The notes below the pieces were generated by a model. That model made no database searches. It was given only the letters and a program-made list of their open reading frames with translations, and was not told the DNA's origin. A DNA stretch of 50,564 nucleotides from Candidatus Methanoperedens nitratireducens (GTDB taxonomy: Archaea > Halobacteriota > Methanosarcinia > Methanosarcinales > Methanoperedenaceae): contig NZ_FZMP01000124.1 in NCBI RefSeq assembly GCF_900196725.1, positions 1 through 50,564 on the forward strand. Direction: 5' to 3'. Position 1 is the stretch's first letter, and the number at the start of each line of letters is the position of its first letter. The position numbers were made by a program, and so were the translations under genes. Below, one piece after another: positions 24,595-33,528 of this stretch.

Positions 24595-25176
24595 TTAAGC
24601 ATTCTCTTGCCTGTCCATCTCGTTATGCAACAGGACAATACAGTGGTCGGCATGCAGAGAGAGGGGTCCCACGCTCACTACCTCATTCTCATATTTCTCG
24701 ATTGACTTCTCTTCATCATCTGTTACGCCAAGATGATCTCCAAGAACGAACAGCGGCTCTTCGAAGCTCCTTCCCCGCACATCCCCACCATCTTCCCTCA
24801 GATAGGTTATTTTCCTGTTCAATTCGCTCAAAAGGTCGCCAAGCCCCCCTTTCCTGACGCTCACTCCTGGCGTGGATTCAGTCCAGAACCCCTGCGCATT
24901 TTTCTCAAGTGCTTTACGTATAAGCGAAGCTGCGCTACGCTCGTCCGGATTTAAGTATCTTACCCCGCTGCCGTCAAAACATATGAGCTTTGGCGGCGCT
25001 GGCTCCCCTTTCAGGACAAGGTACACGCGGACATCCCTCCGCAGGTCATGCGAGAGAAAGAGCGCGGCATTGACGCACCTGCAAAGGATATCCATCCTGC
25101 CTGCTGCGCCCGGCAGGTCGTTCAGGGAGAAGGGCGCAGTTGCAGCTTTGTGACCGATTATGATGAAGGATTTCAT
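24595..25176 (-). CDS. trmY: tRNA pseudouridine(54) N1-methyltransferase
   Basis: A 193-residue SPOUT methyltransferase of the TrmY (DUF358) type. It methylates N1 of pseudouridine 54 in archaeal tRNA, using the product of Pus10. It opens MKSFIIIGHKAATAPFSLND, with GAAGRMDILCRCVNAALFLSHD near 23-44. The SAM-binding trefoil knot lies in the C-terminal third (EEPLFVLGDHLGVTDDEE, then SVGPLSLHADHCIVLLHNE). It sits 540 bases upstream of pus10 in the same direction, separated by the hicBA remnant on the other strand. Confidence 0.93.
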   Translation of the reverse strand: MKSFIIIGHKAATAPFSLNDLPGAAGRMDILCRCVNAALFLSHDLRRDVRVYLVLKGEPAPPKLICFDGSGVRYLNPDERSAASLIRKALEKNAQGFWTESTPGVSVRKGGLGDLLSELNRKITYLREDGGDVRGRSFEEPLFVLGDHLGVTDDEEKSIEKYENEVVSVGPLSLHADHCIVLLHNEMDRQENA

Positions 25177-25329
25177 GGTCTAAAAACCAGCAAACCAGGT
25201 AATAAGCGTGCTGATTAATAAGAAGGTTTATTCATCTTTATTCAATAGTGCTGATAAAGGGTTTAAATACTGCCGAAGATAAAATGAAGCTAAAAAAGCA
25301 TTATCTTTGTATTTCAGGAGATTCCATCC

Positions 25330-26445
25330 TTGAAAATATTACAAACCCCGGTGAGGTTTTATCCTTTTGTTGGCGGAGTGGAGAATTATGTATATCACCT
25401 TTCCCGGGAACTTGTTAAAGCAGGGCATGATGTCAGGGTAATATGCGCCAAGGAGCCGGAAACAACCATCGAAGGGATCGACGGGATTAAAATAGAAAGA
25501 TTGGAATACGCCGGGAAAATTGCTAACACCAACATTACCCCCTCTCTACCTCTTCACATTTTAAAAGACGATTTCGATCTGGTACATACCCACCTGCCCA
25601 CTCCCTGGAGTTCGGATTGGAGCGCATTTGTTTCCAAAGTAAAGAAAAAGCCCCTGGTCATGACGTACCATAACGACATCGTCGGTTCTGGCGCTGCAGG
25701 TCATATTGCAAATGCCTATAACAAAACCGCCCTCCGGCTGCTTTTAAAAAGAGCCGGGAAGATCATTGTGACCCATCCTGACTATCTGGAGTTTTCCCAG
25801 CACCTGCAGGGCTACAGGGAGAAGACCGAGGTTGTTCCGGTGGGTGTAGATATCGAGAAATTCCACCCCGAGGACTCCCGGGCAGAAAATACCATTTTTT
25901 TCTTAAGCCTGCTGGATGAATTCCACAGGTATAAAGGTCTTGATTATCTGCTGGAAGCCGTGAAGCTTGCAAAAAAAGAGATCCCGCAGATAAAATTAAA
26001 AATAGGCGGTAGCGGGAGACTCCTTGAGTATTATCAAATGAAGGCAGCTGCTCTGGGTCTGGGAGAGAATACAGATTTCCTCGGATATGTGCCTGATAAG
26101 ATGATCCCGTGGCACTACAGAAACTGTTCATTATTTGTACTGCCTTCCATATCTGCGTACCAGGAGGGTTTCGGCATGGTACTGCTTGAGGCACTTTCCT
26201 CCGGAAAGCCGGTCATTGGCACTGATATAGTCGGCCTGTCTGGTGATATTGAAAAATATAAAACCGGGATAGTAGTAAAGCCGAAAGATACAGAGGCACT
26301 GGCAGGGGCTATAATAAGGGTCCTGCAGGATAAGGAGGGGGCGAAAAGGATGGGAAAGAATGGAAGAGATCTCGTAGAGACAAAATATTCCTGGAAGGAA
26401 ATCGCAAGGCGCATAGGAAGGATTTACAATTCACTGGAGGTATAG
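25330..26445 (+). CDS. GT4-family glycosyltransferase
   Basis: A 371-residue GT-B glycosyltransferase. The N-domain begins LKILQTPVRFYPFVGGVENY, with the glycine loop for the acceptor side. The C-domain has the EGFGMVLLEALSSGKPVIGTD motif, with the two glutamates 7 residues apart (E-x7-E) that bind the nucleotide sugar. The start is TTG at 25330 behind CAGGAGA. It likely adds a sugar to a lipid-linked glycan on the cytosolic side. The TAG stop lies in frame with the next transferase, 3 bases before that gene's apparent ATT start. Confidence 0.88.
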   Translation: MKILQTPVRFYPFVGGVENYVYHLSRELVKAGHDVRVICAKEPETTIEGIDGIKIERLEYAGKIANTNITPSLPLHILKDDFDLVHTHLPTPWSSDWSAFVSKVKKKPLVMTYHNDIVGSGAAGHIANAYNKTALRLLLKRAGKIIVTHPDYLEFSQHLQGYREKTEVVPVGVDIEKFHPEDSRAENTIFFLSLLDEFHRYKGLDYLLEAVKLAKKEIPQIKLKIGGSGRLLEYYQMKAAALGLGENTDFLGYVPDKMIPWHYRNCSLFVLPSISAYQEGFGMVLLEALSSGKPVIGTDIVGLSGDIEKYKTGIVVKPKDTEALAGAIIRVLQDKEGAKRMGKNGRDLVETKYSWKEIARRIGRIYNSLEV

Positions 26446-26448
26446 GAT

Positions 26449-27546
26449 ATTAAAGACCGGATTCTCATAGTAACCCCCTTATACCCTCCTTATACAGGGG
26501 GGGCAGCGATCCATTTTTCCAGTCTTGTACGGTGTCTGAAGGCGAAATTGGATATAATCGTGCTGACAACGTACAACCGTGATCATGTAGAACCGGAATA
26601 CAATGTTAAGATCCTTCGTACCATCCCGAATCTCTTAGAATCTTACGTCCCGGATAATGCGGCATATAAGGTACTCAGATATCTTATCCTGCCTGCAACG
26701 ACTTTTATAAGTACCTTTTTTATCTGCCTGCGATACAGACCAAAACTGATGCATGTGCACTCAAGTACAAGTATTACTTCGGGCGCCTGTCTCTTTAGCT
26801 TATTGTTTCGCATCCCTGTCTTTGTTGATGTTCAAGACATGTTTCCCGGAGAATTTCCATTAAACCGAATAATAAAAATCGGCTGCATGCCCCGCTACAT
26901 TGCTCTTGGAAAAAAGGTAGAGAAGATGCTGGTTTCAATTAATATCCCCAACAAGAATATTCTAACACTACCGATTGCACGTCTTCCTATCGAAAGAAAA
27001 ATTATGGAAACTTCAAAAAGAAAAATGAATGATAGGGAGATAAACATATTATTCGTTGGAGAATTAACCAAAATTAAGGGAATTGATATTCTTTTAGAAT
27101 CCTTCAAAATCGCTTCAAATCAATCCATAAACCTGTTTCTGAAAATAATTGGCGATGGCCCGCTGCACGCATATTGTAAAGAGTTCATCTGTAATAACAA
27201 TTTGAATATAAAATTGCTTGGGAGACTAAATCACGATAAAACCATGGAAGAAATATCCATCTCAGATATCATTGTCCTGCCGTCAAGAACGGAAAGTTTT
27301 GGTCGAGTGATATTGGAAGCTTTTGAATTTGAAAAGCCTGTAATAGCTACCGATGTGGGAGGAATTCCGGAACTTTTAAAAAACGGAGAAAATGGAGTCC
27401 TTGTTAATCCCTGTGATCCCAAAGGACTGGCGGATGCGATGCTAAAACTTGGTAAAGATAACATATTAAGAGAAAAACTTGGTAAGAGCGGAAAGCAATC
27501 GCTGGAGGGAATGCTATCTTTTGAGGATTTAGCAAAAAAATTATAG
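26449..27546 (+). CDS. GT4-family glycosyltransferase with apparent ATT start
   Basis: A 365-residue GT-B enzyme. The frame opens at the TAG of the preceding gene, and the first residues, KDRILIVTPLYPPYTGGAA, are the canonical GT4 N-terminus. The only codon at the right place is ATT at 26449-26451, 7 bases after a full GGAGGT site (26436-26441). The next usual start is TTG at 26548, which would delete the N-terminal strand and the substrate-binding GG loop. The C-domain has RTESFGRVILEAFEFEKPVIATD. Either ATT is used or a point change has damaged the start. Confidence 0.8.
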   Translation: MKDRILIVTPLYPPYTGGAAIHFSSLVRCLKAKLDIIVLTTYNRDHVEPEYNVKILRTIPNLLESYVPDNAAYKVLRYLILPATTFISTFFICLRYRPKLMHVHSSTSITSGACLFSLLFRIPVFVDVQDMFPGEFPLNRIIKIGCMPRYIALGKKVEKMLVSINIPNKNILTLPIARLPIERKIMETSKRKMNDREINILFVGELTKIKGIDILLESFKIASNQSINLFLKIIGDGPLHAYCKEFICNNNLNIKLLGRLNHDKTMEEISISDIIVLPSRTESFGRVILEAFEFEKPVIATDVGGIPELLKNGENGVLVNPCDPKGLADAMLKLGKDNILREKLGKSGKQSLEGMLSFEDLAKKL

Positions 27547-27550
27547 GGTT

Positions 27551-28957
27551 TTATAGATTGTAAATCAGCTTCAGGTCTTCCTTTGAAAAACCTTTTACCA
27601 GATACAGTACTGTCATGTAGAATGATCCTGCAAGGGGGACGAGGACAAAAATGTTAAGGTCATTCATAAAAAATAAAACAACCCCCATTGCCAGACTTGC
27701 GATAACAGGTCTGTTTATGGCTCTATAGATGGAGACCCTGCACACGTATTTTGATACAAAATAGAAGTTCAGGAAGAAAAAGACGATATAAGTTATTATC
27801 TTCGCAATGCCAGCCCCTATTAGACTGAATGGAGGTATCAGGATAAGGTTCAGAGTAATATTCAGGACGGCACATGTCCCGGTTGTGAGAATGTTCACTC
27901 TCTGTTTGTTGATAGATGATAAGGTTATATAAAGAAGATATCCAAGAAATTCAAAGACCGTGAGCCATATTAAAATCTGAAGGATGGTGATGGAATTTTC
28001 ATATCCCCTGCCATATAAGATAAATATTATTTTGTCTGATAAAAGGGTAATGCCTGCCACCACCGGGATAATTAGCATTGATAAGAACCTGAATGTCTTT
28101 TCGTATGCGAGGGTTAGTTCCTCTCTTGAGTTCCCGAGCCTGGAGAACATGGGGAAAATAGACTCCATCATGGCATAGGAAATAAGGGATATTGCCAGAG
28201 GTATCTGGTACGCTGCGTTGTACCACCCCACAACAGCATCTCCTTTCAAGGAAGAGAGTATGACCGTATCTACCTTTATGTACACGTTTATGAAAATGAA
28301 CGCGATGCCGAATGGAAGTCCCTCCCCTATCAGATACTTCCAGAGCTCCCGGTCCGCCTCAAGTTTCGCAACTGCAAACTTTCTTTTTGTCAGGTGAAAA
28401 CTCAGTAAGACATTGACCGCACCTGCTATCAGGAATACTGAAACAACCTCGATCAATCCGTATCCAAGGACTAAAACCAGTATGCCCAGAGAAACGAATA
28501 TGAGCCTCTCCATTATATTCAGCAGCGCCTCGTACTCCATTTTTTCAAATGCCCTGAAGACCGATCTTGTGAGCTGTGAAAATGAGGTAATGATCGTGTA
28601 AATCCCGACTATGTATACTGCCATCCTTGTTTCAGCCGGGTAGCCCATCAGGTTGATCACGACTGCTATTAAAGAAAATGATATCAGCGATAGAAGACCC
28701 CTCAAAACGAGAACGTTGCCGATGTATCTCCCAACCAGTGTTTTCTCTCTCGCTATATCTCTTATAATAACTGTATTCATGCCAAGGTCTGTGACCACTA
28801 AGAAAAGACTGGTAAAAGCGAAAGCAAAAGAATACCTGCCGAACCCTGTCTCCCCTAAATACCTTGCCAGGTAGATTACAAGCACCAGACCCAAGGTCCT
28901 TGTGACTAACTCCCCCAATGCCAGAGCACTTATGTTTTTTATAATTTTTATGTTCAT
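27551..28957 (-). CDS. Polysaccharide flippase (MATE/Wzx-like)
   Basis: A 468-residue protein with about 12-14 membrane helices, of the RfbX/Wzx part of the MOP superfamily. The N-terminus carries ISALALGELVTRTLGLVLVIYLARYLGETGFGRY in pattern (opening residues 8-40), and later AYQIPLAISLISYAMMESIFP. Such proteins move lipid-linked oligosaccharides across the membrane. It converges on the GT4 gene and follows the large GT-C-like gene in the same direction with 17 bases between. It is intact, in contrast to the second flippase near 39 kb. Confidence 0.88.
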   Translation of the reverse strand: MNIKIIKNISALALGELVTRTLGLVLVIYLARYLGETGFGRYSFAFAFTSLFLVVTDLGMNTVIIRDIAREKTLVGRYIGNVLVLRGLLSLISFSLIAVVINLMGYPAETRMAVYIVGIYTIITSFSQLTRSVFRAFEKMEYEALLNIMERLIFVSLGILVLVLGYGLIEVVSVFLIAGAVNVLLSFHLTKRKFAVAKLEADRELWKYLIGEGLPFGIAFIFINVYIKVDTVILSSLKGDAVVGWYNAAYQIPLAISLISYAMMESIFPMFSRLGNSREELTLAYEKTFRFLSMLIIPVVAGITLLSDKIIFILYGRGYENSITILQILIWLTVFEFLGYLLYITLSSINKQRVNILTTGTCAVLNITLNLILIPPFSLIGAGIAKIITYIVFFFLNFYFVSKYVCRVSIYRAINRPVIASLAMGVVLFFMNDLNIFVLVPLAGSFYMTVLYLVKGFSKEDLKLIYNL

Positions 28958-28974
28958 CGGTCATGACCTTAGTT

Positions 28975-31005
28975 CTAAACCACTTTGTAAACCTTGAATA
29001 GCAATCTCTGATTCTCGCTTTGCCCTGTATGAATTAATTCTGTTCCATCTGGAGTCTGGTTTATATATTTTTGTAAATATGTATACGTTCCCGCATCAGA
29101 ATTTATGGTAAGGAGCGGATCTGTGAACAGAACTATATAATCTACCTCCTTATTTTTCATCCTTTCCAGAAGAAGTTCTTCATTAGAGGGCGGTGCATAG
29201 GTGGTCCTGTTAACATAGTAGCTCAAAAAAGTCGATTCCGGATAGCGCATCCCCGGTTTTGATTTGATATTTATGTCCAGCCAGAGCGGCAATTCCCATG
29301 TATTTGACTGGATTCTGGCATCCGGGGGGGTATTTTCAGATAACCATCCTCCGGCTTCTATTATTCCGCTCTTTGAACGATCCGGATACCCCTCCTGCAT
29401 ATTTATGAAAAAGATGGCGTTGAGAAGTGAGGAAACGATGACCAGAGAAATGATCAAATACATTATTTTATGCCATTTCCCTTCACCCCGGTTATAAACT
29501 ATCAAAAATATGACTATAAAAGCCGCACCAAACGTCAATACCCGGATCCATAGAGGTATATCCGGCATTATAAAATTCAAATGCGGAAACCTTGGGGCAT
29601 ATACGACCATTACAGCCAGGACCGCCAGATAGAGACTTAGTAAAATCCAGAAGACACTTCTGTTTGACCGCTCACGGTGCACGGTTCCATATGCTGCCAC
29701 TATTGATACTAAAGGTACCACTTCAAAGAAATTCCGGACCCCCATGCCAAAATCTTTATTCGCGAGGGAGATGAGCAAAATATAAATTGCCACCGGCATT
29801 AGCAGAAACAATTTTTTATAGAATGGCTCTTTTAAAGTTGCTGCTATACCTAAGAAAAATAGTACGACAAAGGGCATTGAGTATAGATCGGGACTTAAAA
29901 ATGTTATGTACATTTTATACCCAACCCAGATGATATCGGTTCTTACATCAGTTATTACTATTGAAAAAAGCCATTGCAGCCTGGAGTATAAATTGCCATG
30001 TGCATCTTCCCAGACTTTTGAAAATAAAACCAGCGCGCCAATGAGAATAAGCAGGAATATTACATTTTTCTTAAAATTTTTAAAATTTAAGGTTAATAAC
30101 ATATATAAAGCGCCTATCCCAAGGAAAATAAAACCATGCAGCTTAACGAAGGCGGCAATTAAGAGAAACATAAAGCTAATAAAAAAATCTATTTTATTTT
30201 TACCTGCATACCACTTATAAAAAAAATATAGGAATGATATTATAAGAAATATCAATGGTATGTCCGACAGTAACCTGATCGAGTAGAAAATGAAAGATGG
30301 ATTTAACGCTAGAAATAAAGCTGAAACATACCCGATTTCCTTATTGAACAATTCCTTCCCGAGAAGATAAGTGGGAATTAAAGACAATGCCATAAAAAAC
30401 AATGAAATTATCTCCGCGGATCTGAAAGTGGGTGCTGCGAAACTTATTATTGCAGAGTATGAATAGAAGAAAAAATACCTTTCCTCAGCGTAATAACTGA
30501 TGTATCCTCCGGAAGAAATACCCCCGATTTTGTTCAGGTACATATATTCGTCAGGAAACCTGAAATCAGCGTGTCTTAATACCACTGAAACAAAAAAGAA
30601 AAGGATGACAATGACCCAGGGGATTATATCCTCCCTGTTAAAATTATATCCCTTAAAATCACTTGTTTTCCGCCTGATGAAAGAGATAGCGAGGAACAGT
30701 AAAAAAAGTAACAATAAAATCTCTTTGAACAACTGTATTCTATTTGAATAAACTAAAGATGCTATCAGAAGGTTTACAGTTAAAAGCCCGATGCCAATGC
30801 TTGCTATGATATGTTCTGTGATTGAATAGTTCTGGGGCTTGATAAAATTCGTATGGACAATAAATCCAAAAGATAACAGGATTATAATCCCAAGAAAAAC
30901 ATTCGGAGAATATAATGTGATGAAAAATGAAAAAAGAAATAATGCGCTGCATATAAGCAGGTCAGGGAATTTCGTGTTTTTTATTGAAAATTGCAGGTTA
31001 TTCAT
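28975..31005 (-). CDS. Large GT-C-type membrane glycosyltransferase candidate
   Basis: About 676 residues from the ATG at 31003-31005. Roughly 12 membrane helices fill the first 530 residues, with an external loop after an early helix containing RHADFRFPDEYMYLNKIG (acidic pair DE), as in ArnT/PMT-like GT39 enzymes that use dolichyl-phosphate sugars. The C-terminal 120 residues form an outer domain. In-frame starts further upstream (31035 ATG, 31059 TTG) lack good ribosome binding sites. The family is suggested by topology; the substrate is unknown. Confidence 0.7.
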   Translation of the reverse strand: MNNLQFSIKNTKFPDLLICSALFLFSFFITLYSPNVFLGIIILLSFGFIVHTNFIKPQNYSITEHIIASIGIGLLTVNLLIASLVYSNRIQLFKEILLLLFLLFLAISFIRRKTSDFKGYNFNREDIIPWVIVILFFFVSVVLRHADFRFPDEYMYLNKIGGISSGGYISYYAEERYFFFYSYSAIISFAAPTFRSAEIISLFFMALSLIPTYLLGKELFNKEIGYVSALFLALNPSFIFYSIRLLSDIPLIFLIISFLYFFYKWYAGKNKIDFFISFMFLLIAAFVKLHGFIFLGIGALYMLLTLNFKNFKKNVIFLLILIGALVLFSKVWEDAHGNLYSRLQWLFSIVITDVRTDIIWVGYKMYITFLSPDLYSMPFVVLFFLGIAATLKEPFYKKLFLLMPVAIYILLISLANKDFGMGVRNFFEVVPLVSIVAAYGTVHRERSNRSVFWILLSLYLAVLAVMVVYAPRFPHLNFIMPDIPLWIRVLTFGAAFIVIFLIVYNRGEGKWHKIMYLIISLVIVSSLLNAIFFINMQEGYPDRSKSGIIEAGGWLSENTPPDARIQSNTWELPLWLDINIKSKPGMRYPESTFLSYYVNRTTYAPPSNEELLLERMKNKEVDYIVLFTDPLLTINSDAGTYTYLQKYINQTPDGTELIHTGQSENQRLLFKVYKVV

Positions 31006-31073
31006 TGTAGTTAATTCCTGACAGAGTATATTCATTTTAAAACTTCTCACCGATCTCAATCAGGGAGGATGAC

Positions 31074-32072
31074 CTAAGGATGATAAAATGAATATAGCGT
31101 ATATAGAGCAATAACCGCCTGGAAAAATAGCACTACTGATACAACTTCGTATTCATATGCTTTGCCTTTTATTTTTCTTAATAATAGAATCGTGATGTGT
31201 GGGATGCTATATACTTTATCTCTGACCGCAAGCGAACCGTCGTCCAATAATTTAGATGTCCATTTAGGATTGAGTTTTCCTCTTGCTTTTAACAGGAACT
31301 CGATATAATACAGGAAAAACAGCATCGCAGCGGATTTTTCCATGTTGCCGATAATCGCAACTATTGCCACAATCGCCCCTATAGGATACGTCAATGTATC
31401 GCCCGGAAATACCTTCGCCGGGTATTTATTATAGTAAAGTAAGGCTACCAGAGCAGAGATTGTTGTTACCGCAATCACTGTAGCTACTGTATTTTCAGTG
31501 CTGTAAGCTATTAAGCCAAGAGTGGAAAGTGTTATTATCCCCATCCCGGCTTCTAATCCATTATAACCGGCCAGCATGTTGAAAGCATTGGAGGCACCTA
31601 TCATACCAACTGGCACTATCAGCAGAGGATAGAGCAGTCCTATACTCAGAGTGCCAAGGAAAGGAAAGGTCATTTCGCTCTCTCCTGCATTTATTACAGC
31701 CAGGGGCAGGGGTATCAGGAAGGTAAGCAATACTTTTTCTCTCTGCCTGAGCCCGATCCTCCATCCCAGCATGTCATCCGTCATACCAATTATGGTTGCG
31801 ATCAATATACTTGCTACAACAGCAAGGACTTCTGTTATTGAATTACTGTTGGAGTAATAAAAAGTATCAAAGGCAATATAGACCAGGATTGCTAAAACAG
31901 CACTGAAGATTACTACTATCCCACCCATCTCAGCTACTTCTCTCTGGTCTTTCTTATGAAGGTCTCTGCCTACGAAGCGTCTGGTTTCAGCTCTGCGAAT
32001 CCAGCCTGGAAGGATTAGAAAGCAGGTTGTGAAGCTTATTAAAGATAGAAGGATGAAAAGTTTGAAGGGCAT
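31074..32072 (-). CDS. Polyprenyl-phosphate GlcNAc-1-phosphate transferase (MraY/AglH-like)
   Basis: A 332-residue membrane enzyme of the MraY/WecA/Alg7 family, which starts lipid-linked glycans by moving a sugar-1-phosphate from a UDP-sugar to dolichyl phosphate. Diagnostic segments are HKKDQREVAEMGGI (about 39-52), GMTDDMLGWR with the Mg-binding aspartates, NAFNMLAGYNGLEAG, and VFPGDTLTYPIGA. About ten helices. In archaeal N-glycosylation this role belongs to AglH-type proteins, and it fits with aglB and the transferases here. Confidence 0.88.
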   Translation of the reverse strand: MPFKLFILLSLISFTTCFLILPGWIRRAETRRFVGRDLHKKDQREVAEMGGIVVIFSAVLAILVYIAFDTFYYSNSNSITEVLAVVASILIATIIGMTDDMLGWRIGLRQREKVLLTFLIPLPLAVINAGESEMTFPFLGTLSIGLLYPLLIVPVGMIGASNAFNMLAGYNGLEAGMGIITLSTLGLIAYSTENTVATVIAVTTISALVALLYYNKYPAKVFPGDTLTYPIGAIVAIVAIIGNMEKSAAMLFFLYYIEFLLKARGKLNPKWTSKLLDDGSLAVRDKVYSIPHITILLLRKIKGKAYEYEVVSVVLFFQAVIALYTLYSFYHP

Positions 32073-32175
32073 GGTCTTTGGTAAAGCTGTATGAGTATAA
32101 AATAATTATGATTTCTTAAAAGTAAATATTGTGTATTTATGTTTCTTGGAATAACCGTATTATACATGTTAGCTT

Positions 32176-33003
32176 TCACTTCCTAAAATATCTGTAAAAT
32201 AGTTTAGATAAAGGTTCGGGTGCGGTCTTTACGATAAAGGGGATGATCAAATATAAAAAAGCATGAGGAGGTAGATGCATATTTTTAATAAAAGAATATT
32301 TAATTTTTGCATTTAAGATAGCTTTTTTGAATCCACTTCTCCTTTTATAGAAATTCTTGTCTACCCTGAACATATATAAAAATTCAGGTAAATTTTCCGC
32401 GTAAACTCCTTTGTAGAGCATCCTGCACCACAATTCATAGTCTTCCATGTATCGATAAACAGGATTGTAAGGACCAACCTTTTCAAAGAAAGCCCGCCTG
32501 AACATTAAAGTGGGATGAATAAATGGATTCCGTATAAGAAAATTTCTTTTTATTTCCTCGTAAGAAATTGGCATGCTATTTTCAAATATTATTTGATCAG
32601 CTTCATCTATTTCATATGCAAATGTTCCCAATGTATCTATTTCTTTATTTTCCTCTAAGAATTTTACTTGTTTTTCTATTCGATTTGGCAGAGAAATATC
32701 ATCCGAGTCCATTCTTGCAATATAGTCACCTGTACTTTTTTCGATCGCTTTGTTCAAACAGGCTACGAACCCTTCTTCTTTACTGTTCTCCAGCAATATC
32801 AGTTTTTTTTCGAAACCTTTATCAGAAAAATAAACACATTCTTTGATGTCCTCCCTTTTCACATCATCCAGAACTATAATAACCTCAATATTTTTAAAAG
32901 TTTGATTAAAAATAGAATCCATCGCCTTGTATAAAAATCTAATATCAATTCCATCGTACACACTCATTATGATTGAAACTTTAGGTATTCGGTATTCGGT
33001 CAT
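32176..33003 (-). CDS. GT2-family glycosyltransferase
   Basis: About 275 residues. The GT-A domain opens PKVSIIMSVYDG and contains the metal-binding DXD-like motif YIARMDSDDISLP (about 90), then the acceptor part (RYMEDYELWCRMLYKG) with the usual ED. It is cytosolic, with a weak C-terminal hydrophobic stretch. The ATG at 33001-33003 is preferred; one nine codons upstream is also open. AT-rich composition marks the start of the island-like part of the locus. Confidence 0.85.
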   Translation of the reverse strand: MTEYRIPKVSIIMSVYDGIDIRFLYKAMDSIFNQTFKNIEVIIVLDDVKREDIKECVYFSDKGFEKKLILLENSKEEGFVACLNKAIEKSTGDYIARMDSDDISLPNRIEKQVKFLEENKEIDTLGTFAYEIDEADQIIFENSMPISYEEIKRNFLIRNPFIHPTLMFRRAFFEKVGPYNPVYRYMEDYELWCRMLYKGVYAENLPEFLYMFRVDKNFYKRRSGFKKAILNAKIKYSFIKNMHLPPHAFLYLIIPFIVKTAPEPLSKLFYRYFRK

Positions 33004-33100
33004 ATTCACTATATCCCATATTCCGCACATAAATTTGCATAACTTTTAATTTTCAATATAAACTACCGATGCATAATTTTATTTAATGAAATTAATTATA

Positions 33101-33115
33101 GTGTAACTGTTACAC
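33101..33115. promoter_or_regulatory. Palindrome GTGTAACTGTTACAC upstream of small gene
   Basis: A perfect 15-base palindrome (7+1+7), 63 bases before the start of the gene at 33179. A near-perfect copy lies just after the same gene, and a shorter one upstream of mch. It is a candidate operator or recombination site. Confidence 0.5.
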
Positions 33116-33178
33116 TGTGAAATGAAAGAAAATAGGTTTCCAAATACTTAAGCTGTTGTAATAAATTACAACTGGATT

Positions 33179-33451
33179 ATGGCAAAGGAATTCATACGGG
33201 AAATCAAGGGTCATAAGTACAAATATCTCACATATTGGGACAAAGCAGAAAAGATATCAAAACAAAAGTATTTAGGAATAGTTAATGTTGAAAAAACAAA
33301 AAATGTGAAGACGCCTACTGAAAAGGAAATTGCAGAGGTCCTAATGAAGATCGAAGGAGGTCTAATAGAACGGAAACATCTTGAAAAATGGGTCAAACGA
33401 TTGAAAAATCAAGAGAACATGAATATGCTAAAGAATCTGTTTGTTGAATAA
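33179..33451 (+). CDS. Small basic protein, 90 aa, flanked by palindromes
   Basis: A Lys-rich protein of 90 residues on the opposite strand from all its neighbours. The N-terminal part (FIREIKGHKYKYLTYWDKAE then KQKYLG) resembles the beta-hairpin start of some IS-element transposases, and the second half is helical (TEKEIAEVLMKIEGGLIERK). It could be a remnant or a stand-alone DNA-binding protein. No family is assigned. Both flanks carry the GTGTAAC palindrome at distances of 63 and 11 bases. Confidence 0.6.
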   Translation: MAKEFIREIKGHKYKYLTYWDKAEKISKQKYLGIVNVEKTKNVKTPTEKEIAEVLMKIEGGLIERKHLEKWVKRLKNQENMNMLKNLFVE

Positions 33452-33462
33452 CGAAATTAGCA

Positions 33463-33477
33463 GTGTAACAGTTACAA
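33463..33477. promoter_or_regulatory. Palindrome GTGTAACAGTTACAA downstream of small gene
   Basis: Matches the upstream palindrome apart from the centre base and the last base. With 33101-33115 it brackets the 90-aa gene. Confidence 0.45.
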
Positions 33478-33528
33478 TGTGTGGAAAGTAGGCTATATAC
33501 ATATAATTAAAACTTACAGATGGAAGAT

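Noticed and set aside
26443-26451. TAG between two GT4 genes in the same frame, possible pyrrolysine read-through making a fused double transferase
   Set aside because: A full ribosome binding site and a natural GT4 N-terminus right after the TAG argue for a separate gene with an ATT start. Two complete GT4 domains in one chain with amber read-through is less economical, and nothing here indicates pyrrolysine machinery.
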